Source: JAYRWN01 sp041917975
Lineage (GTDB): Bacteria; Bacteroidota; Bacteroidia; Chitinophagales; Saprospiraceae
Assembly: GCA_041917975.1 (NCBI GenBank)
Contig: JAYRWN010000385.1
Coordinates: forward strand, 1-9,368
Direction of reading: 5' to 3'
DNA: 9,368 nucleotides
In this document: positions 1 to 6,402 of the stretch, one piece after another
Numbering within the stretch: the first letter of the stretch is position 1
How the letters are laid out: each line of letters starts with the position of its first letter
Notes under the pieces: generated by a model
Database searches by the model: none
What the model was told of the DNA's origin: nothing
Seen by the model: the letters and a program-made list of their open reading frames with translations, nothing else
Made by a program: the position numbers and the translations under genes

Positions 1-140
1 ACTTCAGTGCTTGGATTACTCCAAACCACCTTGCGACTTACTAATGCTTCGGGTCGTTACTCCGCGCATAAGAGACTTTCACTCTCTGGGGGTCTTTTCC
101 TTTGAAAAAACTTTATATTCGCCATTCAAGGCGCACACAC
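1..140 (-). mobile_element. Group II intron, 5' end (partial, runs off the left edge)
   Basis: Read on the minus strand, the sequence from about 140 downward starts GTGTGTGCGCC, followed by TTGAATGGCG, so GCGCC can pair with GGCG six bases on. A GUGYG 5' end followed by such a stem is typical of bacterial group II introns. Further in are a GAGAGTGAAAGTCTC segment (complement of 82-96) and a GTCGCAAGGTG...GAAG segment (complement of 3-37), which resemble domain I of these ribozymes. Only the first ~140 nt lie in the window; the reverse transcriptase and the catalytic domain V would be to the left. The exact first base is uncertain between 136 and 140 because of the GTGTGTG run. Identification is by motif recall, not by a covariance model. 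An open frame on the plus strand here (11-259) is not credible as a gene. Confidence 0.6.
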
Positions 141-261
141 ACAATATAGCCAATAAGGGTTTCAGTGGTATGCGAAGGTTTGTAGCCCGCTTCAACTTTT
201 CGAGTAGCCTGATAGAAAATCACCCGCAATCCCTTACTGGCCATATTGTCAAACGTTGAAC
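141..261 (+). repeat. attC-like integron recombination site (left core replaced by the intron)
   Basis: Two arms, ACAATATAGCCAATAAGGG (141-159) and CCCTTACTGGCCATATTGT (231-249), are complementary at 17 of 19 positions and enclose about 71 bases. Twelve bases in all separate the right arm from 261, the last seven being GTTGAAC (255-261), which fits the GTTRRRY core of integron attC sites. This arrangement and the ~120-bp size fit an attC whose partner core, expected to the left of 141, has been displaced by the group II intron. The intron's 5' exon reads ...TATTGT on the bottom strand, resembling the TTGT/T target known for class C-attC introns. No integron integrase is visible, so a cassette array is inferred. 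Other foldback elements could look similar. Confidence 0.5.
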
Positions 262-264
262 TAA

Positions 265-299
265 ACCGCTATCGCGGTAGATTAAACTCAGAATAATCT
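265..299. repeat. Tandem hairpins at the left side of the IS91-like element
   Basis: ACCGC-TATC-GCGGT (265-278) is a perfect 5-bp stem. It is followed directly by AGATTA (279-284) and TAATCT (294-299), a perfect 6-bp stem with a 9-base loop. They lie between the attC-like core and the recombinase start, where the terminator end of an IS91 element is expected. The role is inferred. Confidence 0.45.
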
Positions 300-336
300 C
301 TATACTGTACTCATTGTTAAATTAAAAGCCAGAACA

Positions 337-1170
337 ATGAGTAATTTAAGAAAACGTTTCATCCGCGATTTAAAAATTCGCAATTACAGTGCTCGTACCA
401 TTACGAGTTACGTAAATGCCTTAATTGGTCTATCGAAATTTTATTCCAGATGTCCCTCCACTATTACTACATCGGAGATAAAGGATTATTTGAAATTTCT
501 CACTGATCAGGGGAAAAGTTGGTCTACCATTAATATGGTATTGTCGGCATGTAATTTATTATTTCAGGAGACTTTGCAACAAACTGAAAAAGTACAATCT
601 GTAAAAAGGCCCAAAATGCCCAAAGTATTACCGGTTGTTCTTTCTGAGGAAGAAGTGAGTTTTCTTTTCAGCCGGGTAAGAAACATTAAACATAAAGCAA
701 TTCTGATGACTATTTACTCTGCCGGATTGCGTTGCTCAGAACTTTGTAATCTAAAGATTAAAGATATTGATTCGAGTCGGGGGAGAATCATTGTGCGAGA
801 TGCCAAAGGACATAAAGATCGTGAAGTTATTTTATCCAAAAAATTATTAGATTATTTGCGGTACTACTTTCACAGGTATGAACCCAAGATCTACTTATTC
901 AATGGTCATAACGAGGGCGAGGCCATAGCATGTCGTACGGTACAGGTAATTTTTCAAAACACATTATTAAAGTGCTCCATACAAAAAAATGCATCGATTC
1001 ACACCTTACAACACAGTTATGCTACACACTTAATGAATCAGGGCATAGATATTCGTATTATTCAGCAGCTACTTGGGCATAGATCCATTAAAACCACACT
1101 GATTTATTGTCACTTAACCGCCGATCGGTTTCTAAATACCAAAAGCCCTCTTGATAGCCTGAATTTGTAG
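337..1170 (+). CDS. Tyrosine recombinase (phage-integrase family) of the IS91-like element, one catalytic residue altered
   Basis: A 277-residue protein with the usual two parts. An N-terminal SAM-like core-binding domain (about 5-83) is followed by the catalytic domain (about 100-265). Visible catalytic positions are Arg132 (SAGLRCSELC), Lys157 (AKGHKDRE), His222 (HTLQHSYATHL), His248 (LLGHRS) and the nucleophile Tyr257 (TTLIYCHL). The second catalytic Arg of the HxxR motif is replaced by Gln225 (codon CAA, 1009-1011), which in well-studied family members abolishes or strongly reduces strand cleavage. The frame is otherwise intact and of normal length. The ATG at 337 suits the family's N-terminus. 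The stop TAG overlaps the GTG start of the transposase, so the two are probably translationally coupled. Relatives paired with IS91 transposases are common, but their exact role in transposition is not settled. Confidence 0.9.
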   Translation: MSNLRKRFIRDLKIRNYSARTITSYVNALIGLSKFYSRCPSTITTSEIKDYLKFLTDQGKSWSTINMVLSACNLLFQETLQQTEKVQSVKRPKMPKVLPVVLSEEEVSFLFSRVRNIKHKAILMTIYSAGLRCSELCNLKIKDIDSSRGRIIVRDAKGHKDREVILSKKLLDYLRYYFHRYEPKIYLFNGHNEGEAIACRTVQVIFQNTLLKCSIQKNASIHTLQHSYATHLMNQGIDIRIIQQLLGHRSIKTTLIYCHLTADRFLNTKSPLDSLNL

Positions 1171-2318
1171 TGCCAAGAACTCGATGGGAGGTGGCGGATA
1201 TCTTAAATATCTGTAAAGATGAAATCATGCAGAATAATAGAATTCCGCAACATGTCAAGCAGACTGCATTGGATATTATGAGATGTCGAACTGCTGCATT
1301 GGGAGGGCATGAATTAGTATGCAATGCCTGTGGTTCCATTCAAATCTCGTATAATTCCTGCAGAAATCGGCATTGTCCAAAATGCCAATATTCTAAAAGG
1401 GAGCAATGGGTACAGGATCGTCAGTACGATTTATTACCCGTTCGATATCATCATGTCATTTTTACATTGCCGGAGTCCTTAAACAAACTGGCTAAATCTC
1501 AGCCGGCTGCTGTTTACGATCTGCTATTCAAGGCCGCATGGTTTACCGTGAAGACCTTAGCGCAGGATCGAAAGTGGATTGGAGGGCAATCGGGCATGAT
1601 TGCGGTCTTGCACACCTGGGGACAAAACCTCTGTCTGCACCCGCATCTGCACTGTTTAGTGCCCAATGGAGCTTTTATTACGGAAGTGAACCGTTGGGTC
1701 TATCCAAAGAGGAAGCACTTTTTATTTCCGGTACGGGTGATGAGTAAGATGTTCCGGGGTAAGTTTATTCAACTATTAGAACAAGATTATCGCCAAAAGA
1801 GGATCACCTGGAATCCGGCCGATTGGTCAGTGCTTTTGTTAAATCTGCATCAGGCAGGTTTTAATGTGTTCTCCAAAATGGGCTTTCCCGGGCCGGAGCA
1901 TATTATCCGATATTTAGGCAGATATAGTCACCGGGTGGCCATTACGAACCAGAGAATCACCGAGGTGAGTGAACAAACAGTCTCACTCCGGTATAAAGAT
2001 TACCGGGATGGAAAACAGAAAAACCTGGAATTGACTCCCAAAGAATTTACCCAGCGGTTTTTACTGCATGTACTGCCCAAACGTTTTGCTAAGATCCGGC
2101 ATTTTGGCATCCTGGCTAATCGGGATAAAACGATCAATATCGAAAGGATACTTCACTCTTTCGAACGCAGAAGAAAACCTAAATCCCGGAAGAACTCCCA
2201 ATGCCTCAAAACTGGGAATGCACCAGGAATACTCTATCCCTGCCCGCTATGTCAAAAAGGCCATTTGATTCCGGTTGAAAAACAAACATTAATCACCCAT
2301 ACCCGCGGAAGCCCCTGA
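1170..2318 (+). CDS. IS91-family transposase (HUH/Y2 rolling-circle type)
   Basis: A 382-residue transposase that nicks one strand and moves the element by rolling-circle replication. The N-terminal zinc-binding region has Cys51/Cys54 and the family block CRNRHCPKC (64-72). The metal-binding HUH motif is HPHLH (157-161). The two candidate catalytic tyrosines, Tyr248 and Tyr252, lie in RYLGRYSHRVAI with the YxxxY spacing of IS91. A CPLC pair (358-361) near the C-terminus may bind a further zinc. No stop or frameshift interrupts it, so it could be active. The start is GTG at 1170, whose G is the last base of the preceding stop (TAGTG), a coupling arrangement. The alternative is the first internal Met, 20 codons in, which would remove part of the N-terminal domain. 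Confidence 0.93.
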   Translation: MPRTRWEVADILNICKDEIMQNNRIPQHVKQTALDIMRCRTAALGGHELVCNACGSIQISYNSCRNRHCPKCQYSKREQWVQDRQYDLLPVRYHHVIFTLPESLNKLAKSQPAAVYDLLFKAAWFTVKTLAQDRKWIGGQSGMIAVLHTWGQNLCLHPHLHCLVPNGAFITEVNRWVYPKRKHFLFPVRVMSKMFRGKFIQLLEQDYRQKRITWNPADWSVLLLNLHQAGFNVFSKMGFPGPEHIIRYLGRYSHRVAITNQRITEVSEQTVSLRYKDYRDGKQKNLELTPKEFTQRFLLHVLPKRFAKIRHFGILANRDKTINIERILHSFERRRKPKSRKNSQCLKTGNAPGILYPCPLCQKGHLIPVEKQTLITHTRGSP

Positions 2319-2360
2319 AATTATCGATGCCTCCAAAACCACACATTATTAAAATATATA

Positions 2361-2401
2361 ATTCATTATCAATGAATTGTGCCTTCTATTATCTTGATAA
2401 T
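2361..2401. repeat. Tandem hairpins downstream of the transposase
   Basis: ATTCATT-ATC-AATGAAT (2361-2377) is a perfect 7-bp stem with a 3-base loop, and ATTATC-TT-GATAAT (2388-2401) is a perfect 6-bp stem with a 2-base loop. Their place 40-80 bp after the transposase stop fits the origin end of an IS91 element. They are AT-rich with no clean T-run, so a rho-independent terminator is less likely. Confidence 0.45.
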
Positions 2402-2562
2402 CAAAAGGAGCCTGACATGATCCGATATGGGCACTTTACCAGGTACTTTTCATCCATGATTATGTCCGCTACAGACCCAGGTATAGTCAAAATTAAACTC
2501 CTGGCAAGTGGTCCGTCTTCCAACAAATCGTTAGAAAGCCCATACCGGTTTCGTCCAACATA

Positions 2563-2663
2563 ATTGTATCTGTAATCAGCTTGGTAACTTTGTCTTAGTG
2601 ATTCTAGGTACATCAAGTCAGGATCACTATCTTAGTCCCTCGTGGAAGGATTACAGATACAAT
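2563..2663. repeat. Perfect 15-bp inverted repeat with a nested stem
   Basis: ATTGTATCTGTAATC (2563-2577) is the exact reverse complement of GATTACAGATACAAT (2649-2663), with 71 bases between. Nested inside, TAGTGATTC (2596-2604) pairs 8 of 9 with GGATCACTA (2621-2629). A further pair, GGTAACT (2583-2589) and AGTTACC (2671-2677), overlaps the outer stem. As single-stranded DNA or RNA this would fold into a long hairpin. It could be a second attC-like or foldback element or a relic of inverted duplication. No core matching the GTTRRRY rule is clear at its border. Confidence 0.6.
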
Positions 2664-2865
2664 CCTATATAGTTACCGCCAATGGTAAAAAAAACCTCTC
2701 CGTAGACAATTTATCGGTTGACAGTTGGGCAGTTTAGCATAAAACAAGGACAACACGGGGGACAGGTTCGCAGGTAATCAACGGCAGACAAATTAGCGAC
2801 CACGCAGCCCGACCCGAAAGATTTAATTTTTGCCCCACCGCACTTTAAAAAAAAAGAAAACCCCT

Positions 2866-3013
2866 GCGCACAATTTTTTGTCACGGTTTTTGAGCCAGCG
2901 CATATTTGGCACATTTGCTTTTGCTCCTTTTTATTTTTTCTTGATGGTAGAGCAAAAGCAAAAGAGCCAAGCCAGCGCTCAAATCAAAAACACGCGCCAA
3001 AAAATTCGCCCAC
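2866..3013. repeat. Large imperfect palindrome (foldback element)
   Basis: TTGGCACATTTGCTTTTGCTC (2906-2926) pairs at 19 of 21 positions with 2950-2970, around a 23-base T-rich loop. Pairing continues outward with bulges: TGAGC (2891-2895) with GCTCA (2977-2981), and CAATTTTTTG (2871-2880) with CAAAAAATTCG (2998-3008). The whole can fold into one stem-loop of about 150 nt. GCCAGCGC is also directly repeated (2894 and 2971). Candidates are an attC-like cassette end, a MITE or a strong RNA structure just ahead of the regulator's promoter. Confidence 0.6.
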
Positions 3014-3041
3014 CCGTAAAAAAATAGTTCCATATTAGCAG

Positions 3042-3049
3042 TATATTTG
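3042..3049 (+). promoter_or_regulatory. Bacteroidota-type -7 promoter element for the two-component genes
   Basis: TATATTTG matches the TAnnTTTG consensus of the Bacteroidota primary sigma factor exactly and lies 30-43 bases before the candidate ATG starts of the response regulator. A clear TTTG at -33 is not visible. A frame opening at TTG 3047 would place its start inside this promoter, which argues against that start. Confidence 0.55.
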
Positions 3050-3091
3050 CATATAATTTACTCTGCTATTACATTAGATATGAAACATGAA

Positions 3092-3790
3092 ATGGAAAAT
3101 CTAAAAATTCTTATTGTTGAAGATGAAACTGGAATATTGCAATTCATCAAACAGGGTTTAGAGGAAAATGGCTTTGAGATTGATTTTGCCTACGATGGTG
3201 AATGCGGTAAGAAATTGGCCTTATCAAAAAAATATGATGTCATTGTTCTGGACATCATAATACCACAGTTAAACGGTCTTGAATTATGTAAAATAATAAG
3301 GAAAACAGATACGACTACAAAAATACTAATGCTTACCGCACTCGGAACGCTAAATGACAAACTGGAAGGCTTTGAAGCCGGTGCTGATGATTATCTTGTT
3401 AAGCCCTTCGATTTTCCCGAATTGCTCGCACGAATAAAATCACTTTTAAAAAGAACAGCTCAAGCAATAGATGATTCCAAAAATGCAGACCATATTATTA
3501 AGGTTGCCGATATGGAACTGAACACCCATAACAAAAGAGTTAAAAGAGGAGGAAAAGAAATCAGATTAACAGCCAAAGAATATGCCTTGCTGGAACTGCT
3601 TGCCTTAAACAAAAACAGAGTATTAAGCAAGGCAGAAATTGCAGAAAAAATATGGGATATAACTTTTGATTCGGGTACCAATGTAATAGAAGTATATATT
3701 AATTTTCTCAGAAAAAAAATTGACAATGATTTTTCCGTCAAGTTGCTGCATACCTTGGTGGGCATGGGTTACACCTTAAAAGACAATTAA
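3092..3790 (+). CDS. OmpR/PhoB-type response regulator
   Basis: A 232-residue DNA-binding regulator, phosphorylated by the kinase encoded next. The receiver domain (about 4-120) has the acidic pair Glu10-Asp11, the phosphate-accepting Asp54 (VIVLDIIIP), Thr82 and Lys104 (YLVKPFD). The winged-helix domain (about 136-230) has the OmpR signatures RLTAKEYALLELL, a recognition region around NVIEVYINFLRKKI, and the final hairpin VGMGYTL. I chose ATG 3092 because MENLKILIVEDE gives the usual family N-terminus. ATG 3080 is a possible start four codons earlier, while TTG 3047 overlaps the promoter. The kinase gene starts 3 bp after its stop, so they form one operon. A likely target is the heptamer array before the transporter at 5305. 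Confidence 0.93.
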   Translation: MENLKILIVEDETGILQFIKQGLEENGFEIDFAYDGECGKKLALSKKYDVIVLDIIIPQLNGLELCKIIRKTDTTTKILMLTALGTLNDKLEGFEAGADDYLVKPFDFPELLARIKSLLKRTAQAIDDSKNADHIIKVADMELNTHNKRVKRGGKEIRLTAKEYALLELLALNKNRVLSKAEIAEKIWDITFDSGTNVIEVYINFLRKKIDNDFSVKLLHTLVGMGYTLKDN

Positions 3791-3793
3791 TCC

Positions 3794-5164
3794 ATGACAA
3801 TCAGAACCCGGTTCACTTTGTTATTTGCAGCAATCGTTGGGGTCATTCTCTTCTTTTTTTCATTCTCGATTTATTACATGTCGGAAAATTACAGACAAAA
3901 TGATTTCCACTCCCGTTTACAGGACAGGGGAATAGCTAAACTTAAATTACTATTGGAGGCTAAAGGAGATACGGAGAACCTGTCATTTAATCCTGTCGAG
4001 GCAAATCCCTTCCATTCGATTGACAATGAGAAATTTGTTATTTATGACAAAAATAAGAACTTTTTATACAGTGATTCTGCCGCCCTGATCCCCTCATCTG
4101 AAATTATTAATTCCATTAAACCGGATAAACCACATATCTGCTCACGGGCAGATGCGGAATGTATTGGTTTCATCTATCCATACCAGGAAAGCACGTATCT
4201 TATATTCTCCTCAGCGTATGACAAACATGGTATGAATTATATGGCCAATCTGAAACGGATACTTTTATTCAGAGGCTTTATTCTTCTTCTTGTAATATTT
4301 ATAAGTGGCTGGTTATATGCAGGCCGATTTCTAAGGCCGATTTCTAAAATCGTACAACAAGCCGGTAAAATTACTTACAGTAATATGAACCAAAGATTGA
4401 ACAACGGCAATACAAATGATGAAATTGGACAATTAACGTCCACGTTTAATAAAATGCTCGAACGGCTGGAAACCTCTTTCAATGCTCAGAAGAGATTTGT
4501 TTCAAATGCTTCTCATGAATTACGAAATCCCTTAACGGCCATAAACGGGCAGATTGATGTTTCCTTGATGAAAGACAGGGAAAAGGACGAATATAAAAAA
4601 ACATTGCAACTCATTTCCAAGGATATTAAAAACTTGAGAACGCTCACTAATAATTTATTGGAATTGGCAAACAACGATGAAACATTATTACAGCACTTTG
4701 AAGAGGTCAGGATTGATGAGATATTATGGAGCATACGGGACGAAATGGTTAAACAAAAGCCCGAATACACCATACACATCAATTTTGAAAAGCTCATGGA
4801 CAGCGAGAAATACATTATTTGCAAAGGCATTACAAAATTATTAGAAACGGCTTTCATAAATATTATTGACAACGCTTGTAAATTTTCGGACAATAAATCA
4901 GTAGAGATAAAAATCACATCGGACAAAACCAATATCATTTTGTTTTTCACAGATAAGGGAATAGGAATGCCCGAATCCTACCTGAAACATGTTTTCGAAC
5001 CTTTTTACAGGGGGAGCAATACAATGGGTATCCACGGAAACGGAATAGGTTTATCCCTGGTACATAGAATTGTCAAATTGCATTCCGGTAAAATATTCAT
5101 CCGCTCAAAGCTCAACGAAGGTACTACCGTTGAATTAGTTCTTCCGAATTTAAGCCGGTTTTAA
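3794..5164 (+). CDS. Membrane sensor histidine kinase, partner of the upstream regulator
   Basis: A 456-residue kinase in the inner membrane. Transmembrane helix 1 (about 7-28) is followed by a periplasmic sensor region (29-153), helix 2 (about 155-176) and a HAMP linker (about 177-230). The dimerisation domain has the phosphorylated His241 (SNASHELRNPLTAI). The ATPase domain has the N box around NIIDNACKFSD (356-366), the G1 box DKGIGMPE (387-394), the F box FEPFYRG (401-407) and the G2 box GNGIGLSLVHRIV (415-427). All key residues are present, so it should be active. The order of parts resembles CusS-type metal sensors, but the ligand cannot be read from the sequence. Two cysteines (116 and 123, CSRADAEC) in the sensor region could form a disulfide or bind metal. 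It is 3 bp downstream of the regulator. Confidence 0.93.
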   Translation: MTIRTRFTLLFAAIVGVILFFFSFSIYYMSENYRQNDFHSRLQDRGIAKLKLLLEAKGDTENLSFNPVEANPFHSIDNEKFVIYDKNKNFLYSDSAALIPSSEIINSIKPDKPHICSRADAECIGFIYPYQESTYLIFSSAYDKHGMNYMANLKRILLFRGFILLLVIFISGWLYAGRFLRPISKIVQQAGKITYSNMNQRLNNGNTNDEIGQLTSTFNKMLERLETSFNAQKRFVSNASHELRNPLTAINGQIDVSLMKDREKDEYKKTLQLISKDIKNLRTLTNNLLELANNDETLLQHFEEVRIDEILWSIRDEMVKQKPEYTIHINFEKLMDSEKYIICKGITKLLETAFINIIDNACKFSDNKSVEIKITSDKTNIILFFTDKGIGMPESYLKHVFEPFYRGSNTMGIHGNGIGLSLVHRIVKLHSGKIFIRSKLNEGTTVELVLPNLSRF

Positions 5165-5188
5165 TCTGTATTAAAATAGATTTATCGT

Positions 5189-5278
5189 TTTTAACGCCAT
5201 TTTAAGTTTGTGACCCTATATCTTGTTTTCGGCCTTAAAATTTAATTTTTTTTAAGCCAATTTTAACTGCAATTTAAG
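5189..5278 (+). promoter_or_regulatory. Heptamer direct-repeat array, probable OmpR-family operator
   Basis: Five near-identical heptamers lie in the kinase-transporter gap. TTTTAAC (5189) and TTTTAAG (5200) form one pair; TTTTAAG (5250), TTTTAAC (5261) and ATTTAAG (5272) form a triplet. Every step within a group is exactly 11 bp (7-bp repeat plus 4-bp spacer), which places the repeats on the same face of the helix and is the known geometry of PhoB/OmpR-type binding sites. The triplet overlaps the expected -33 region of the transporter promoter, suggesting activation by the regulator encoded at 3092. No such repeats were seen before the regulator gene itself. The DNA here is AT-rich, so chance similarity must be weighed, but the repeated exact period argues against it. 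Confidence 0.65.
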
Positions 5279-5289
5279 TTTCATAACTG

Positions 5290-5297
5290 AATATTTG
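5290..5297 (+). promoter_or_regulatory. Probable -7 element of the transporter promoter
   Basis: AATATTTG differs from TAnnTTTG only at its first base and lies 8 bases before the ATG at 5305. It would give a very short leader. It is 12 bases after the last heptamer of the operator array, a position suited to an activator that replaces a weak -33 box. Confidence 0.35.
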
Positions 5298-5304
5298 TTT
5301 AGTT

Positions 5305-6390
5305 ATGAAACAGTCTTCTCCAAATATTTTCATCAGCAATTTTAAAAAGGAAATCGCCAATCTTTTCCCAAGTTATTTTGCCTTGACAATGGCTACAGGC
5401 ATTGTTTCCATAGCAAGTTTTCTGCTCGGAATTCCCTTTGTAGGCGAAGCCCTTTTATATTTAAATACATTTTTTTATTGTGTATTATGGTTATTACTTC
5501 TCTGTCGTTTAGTGTCTTATTTTCAAAATTTCGTAAAAGATTTTTCAGATCACTCTCGCAGTCCCGGCTTTCTCACAATTGTTGCAGGAACGAATGTACT
5601 CGGAAGCCAGTTCGTCATTATTCTGCAAAACTATCACATTGCTACCCTTCTCTATTATGTTGGATTAATCCTTTGGACAATTCTCATTTATTCTTTCTTT
5701 ATAATGATAACCGTTAAGCGAGGTAAGCCATCCCTCGAAAAAGGAATGAACGGAATTTGGTTGCTCATGGTGGTTGCAACGCAGTCCATTTCCATACTCG
5801 GAGTACAATTAGTTGCTCATCTTCCTTTTCCGAAAGAAGTTATTCTCTTTTTATCCTTAGCTCTTTTTCTTGTTGGTTGCATGCTTTACATAATAATAAT
5901 CACTCTGATTTTTTACCGCCTTACCTTTTTTGAACTTCGTGCTGAAGAATTTGCACCCCCTTACTGGATTAATACAGGAGCAGTTGCCATCATTACCCTT
6001 GCAGGCTCCGTTCTTATTTTAAATATAAACCAATGGGAATTTCTTAATTCTTTAAGTCCTTTTCTTAAAGGGTTTACGATTATGTTTTGGGCTACCGGCA
6101 CATGGTGGATTCCTCTCATTGTTATTCTTGGAGTATGGAGACATTTCTATCAACTTATTCCAATAGTTTATCATCCACAATACTGGGGAATGGTGTTCCC
6201 CTTAGGTATGTATACAGTTTGCACTTATCGTCTGGCACAAGCGACTAATATTCAGTTTCTATTTAAAATCCCCTCGTTTTTTGTTTACATCGCATTATTT
6301 GCATGGACTGTAACATTGGGGGGATTAGTATATAAAATCATTGGCAACTATTATTCGGTTGCCAAAAAACAACAAATTCAAAACATCTAA
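5305..6390 (+). CDS. TDT/SLAC1-family transporter (tellurite-resistance/C4-dicarboxylate type)
   Basis: A 361-residue, highly hydrophobic inner-membrane protein with about ten predicted helices, the size and topology of the TehA/Mae1/SLAC1 family. Family-like blocks are ALTMATGIVSI at the first helix (26-36), FWATGTWWIPL (261-271) and the conserved segment YWGMVFPLGMYTVCTYRLA (293-311). Known members are anion channels or exporters for malate, sulfite, chloride or nitrate, or affect tellurite resistance. Which anion this one carries cannot be told. The ATG at 5305 is preceded by a promoter-like box and the heptamer array. The gene starts 140 bp after the two-component pair and is 12 bp ahead of a small membrane protein, so it probably heads an operon controlled by that pair. 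No frame damage is seen. Confidence 0.88.
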   Translation: MKQSSPNIFISNFKKEIANLFPSYFALTMATGIVSIASFLLGIPFVGEALLYLNTFFYCVLWLLLLCRLVSYFQNFVKDFSDHSRSPGFLTIVAGTNVLGSQFVIILQNYHIATLLYYVGLILWTILIYSFFIMITVKRGKPSLEKGMNGIWLLMVVATQSISILGVQLVAHLPFPKEVILFLSLALFLVGCMLYIIIITLIFYRLTFFELRAEEFAPPYWINTGAVAIITLAGSVLILNINQWEFLNSLSPFLKGFTIMFWATGTWWIPLIVILGVWRHFYQLIPIVYHPQYWGMVFPLGMYTVCTYRLAQATNIQFLFKIPSFFVYIALFAWTVTLGGLVYKIIGNYYSVAKKQQIQNI

Positions 6391-6402
6391 AAATCTTAAA
6401 CC

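Larger units (their letters stand above)
262..2401 (+). mobile_element. IS91-like element: tyrosine recombinase plus HUH transposase, hairpins at both ends
   Basis: The two genes at 337-1170 and 1170-2318 form the integrase-transposase pair seen in many Bacteroidota IS91-type elements. The left side begins just after the attC-like core and carries two consecutive hairpins (265-278 and 279-299). The right side carries two more (2361-2377 and 2388-2401). IS91 elements transpose by rolling-circle replication from a right-hand origin to a left-hand terminator and have neither conventional terminal inverted repeats nor target duplications, so the borders cannot be read off directly. The limits given are the outer hairpins and may be off by tens of bases. 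GAAC (258-261) lies immediately left and CTTG (2393-2396) lies within the last hairpin. IS91 is known to target GAAC/CAAG-type tetranucleotides, but which of these marks a border is unresolved. Confidence 0.65.
2402..3041. other. Long region without a convincing gene, rich in inverted repeats
   Basis: Several short frames cross this stretch but none is recognisable. One on the minus strand (2401-2616, 71 codons) and one on the plus strand (2327-2563) overlap each other, and their codon choice and composition do not favour either. An AGGAG followed six bases later by ATG (2417) is the only ribosome-site-like sequence, and the 48-residue product it would start resembles nothing I know. What stands out is the two palindromic structures listed separately (2563-2663 and about 2866-3013). 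Nothing further was seen from 2680 to 2865. The region looks like cassette-type or foldback DNA. Confidence 0.5.

Noticed and set aside
11..259. Plus-strand 82-codon frame at the left edge
   Set aside because: It spans the intron-attC boundary, has no recognisable domain, and is better explained by structured non-coding DNA.
2401..2616. Minus-strand 71-codon frame and overlapping plus-strand frame (2327-2563)
   Set aside because: Neither resembles a known family, they overlap each other and the hairpin DNA, and part of the minus frame is the arm of an inverted repeat. A decayed gene remains possible.
2711..3027. Short frames on both strands (2711-2914 minus, 2830-3027 plus)
   Set aside because: They read through the large palindrome and A/T runs and give low-complexity products.
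3047..3091. TTG start giving a 15-residue longer response regulator
   Set aside because: The TTG lies inside the TATATTTG promoter box, and the extra residues are not part of the receiver fold.
5165..5188. Rho-independent terminator after the kinase gene
   Set aside because: No GC-rich stem with a T-run is visible; the T-rich tracts belong to the direct-repeat array.
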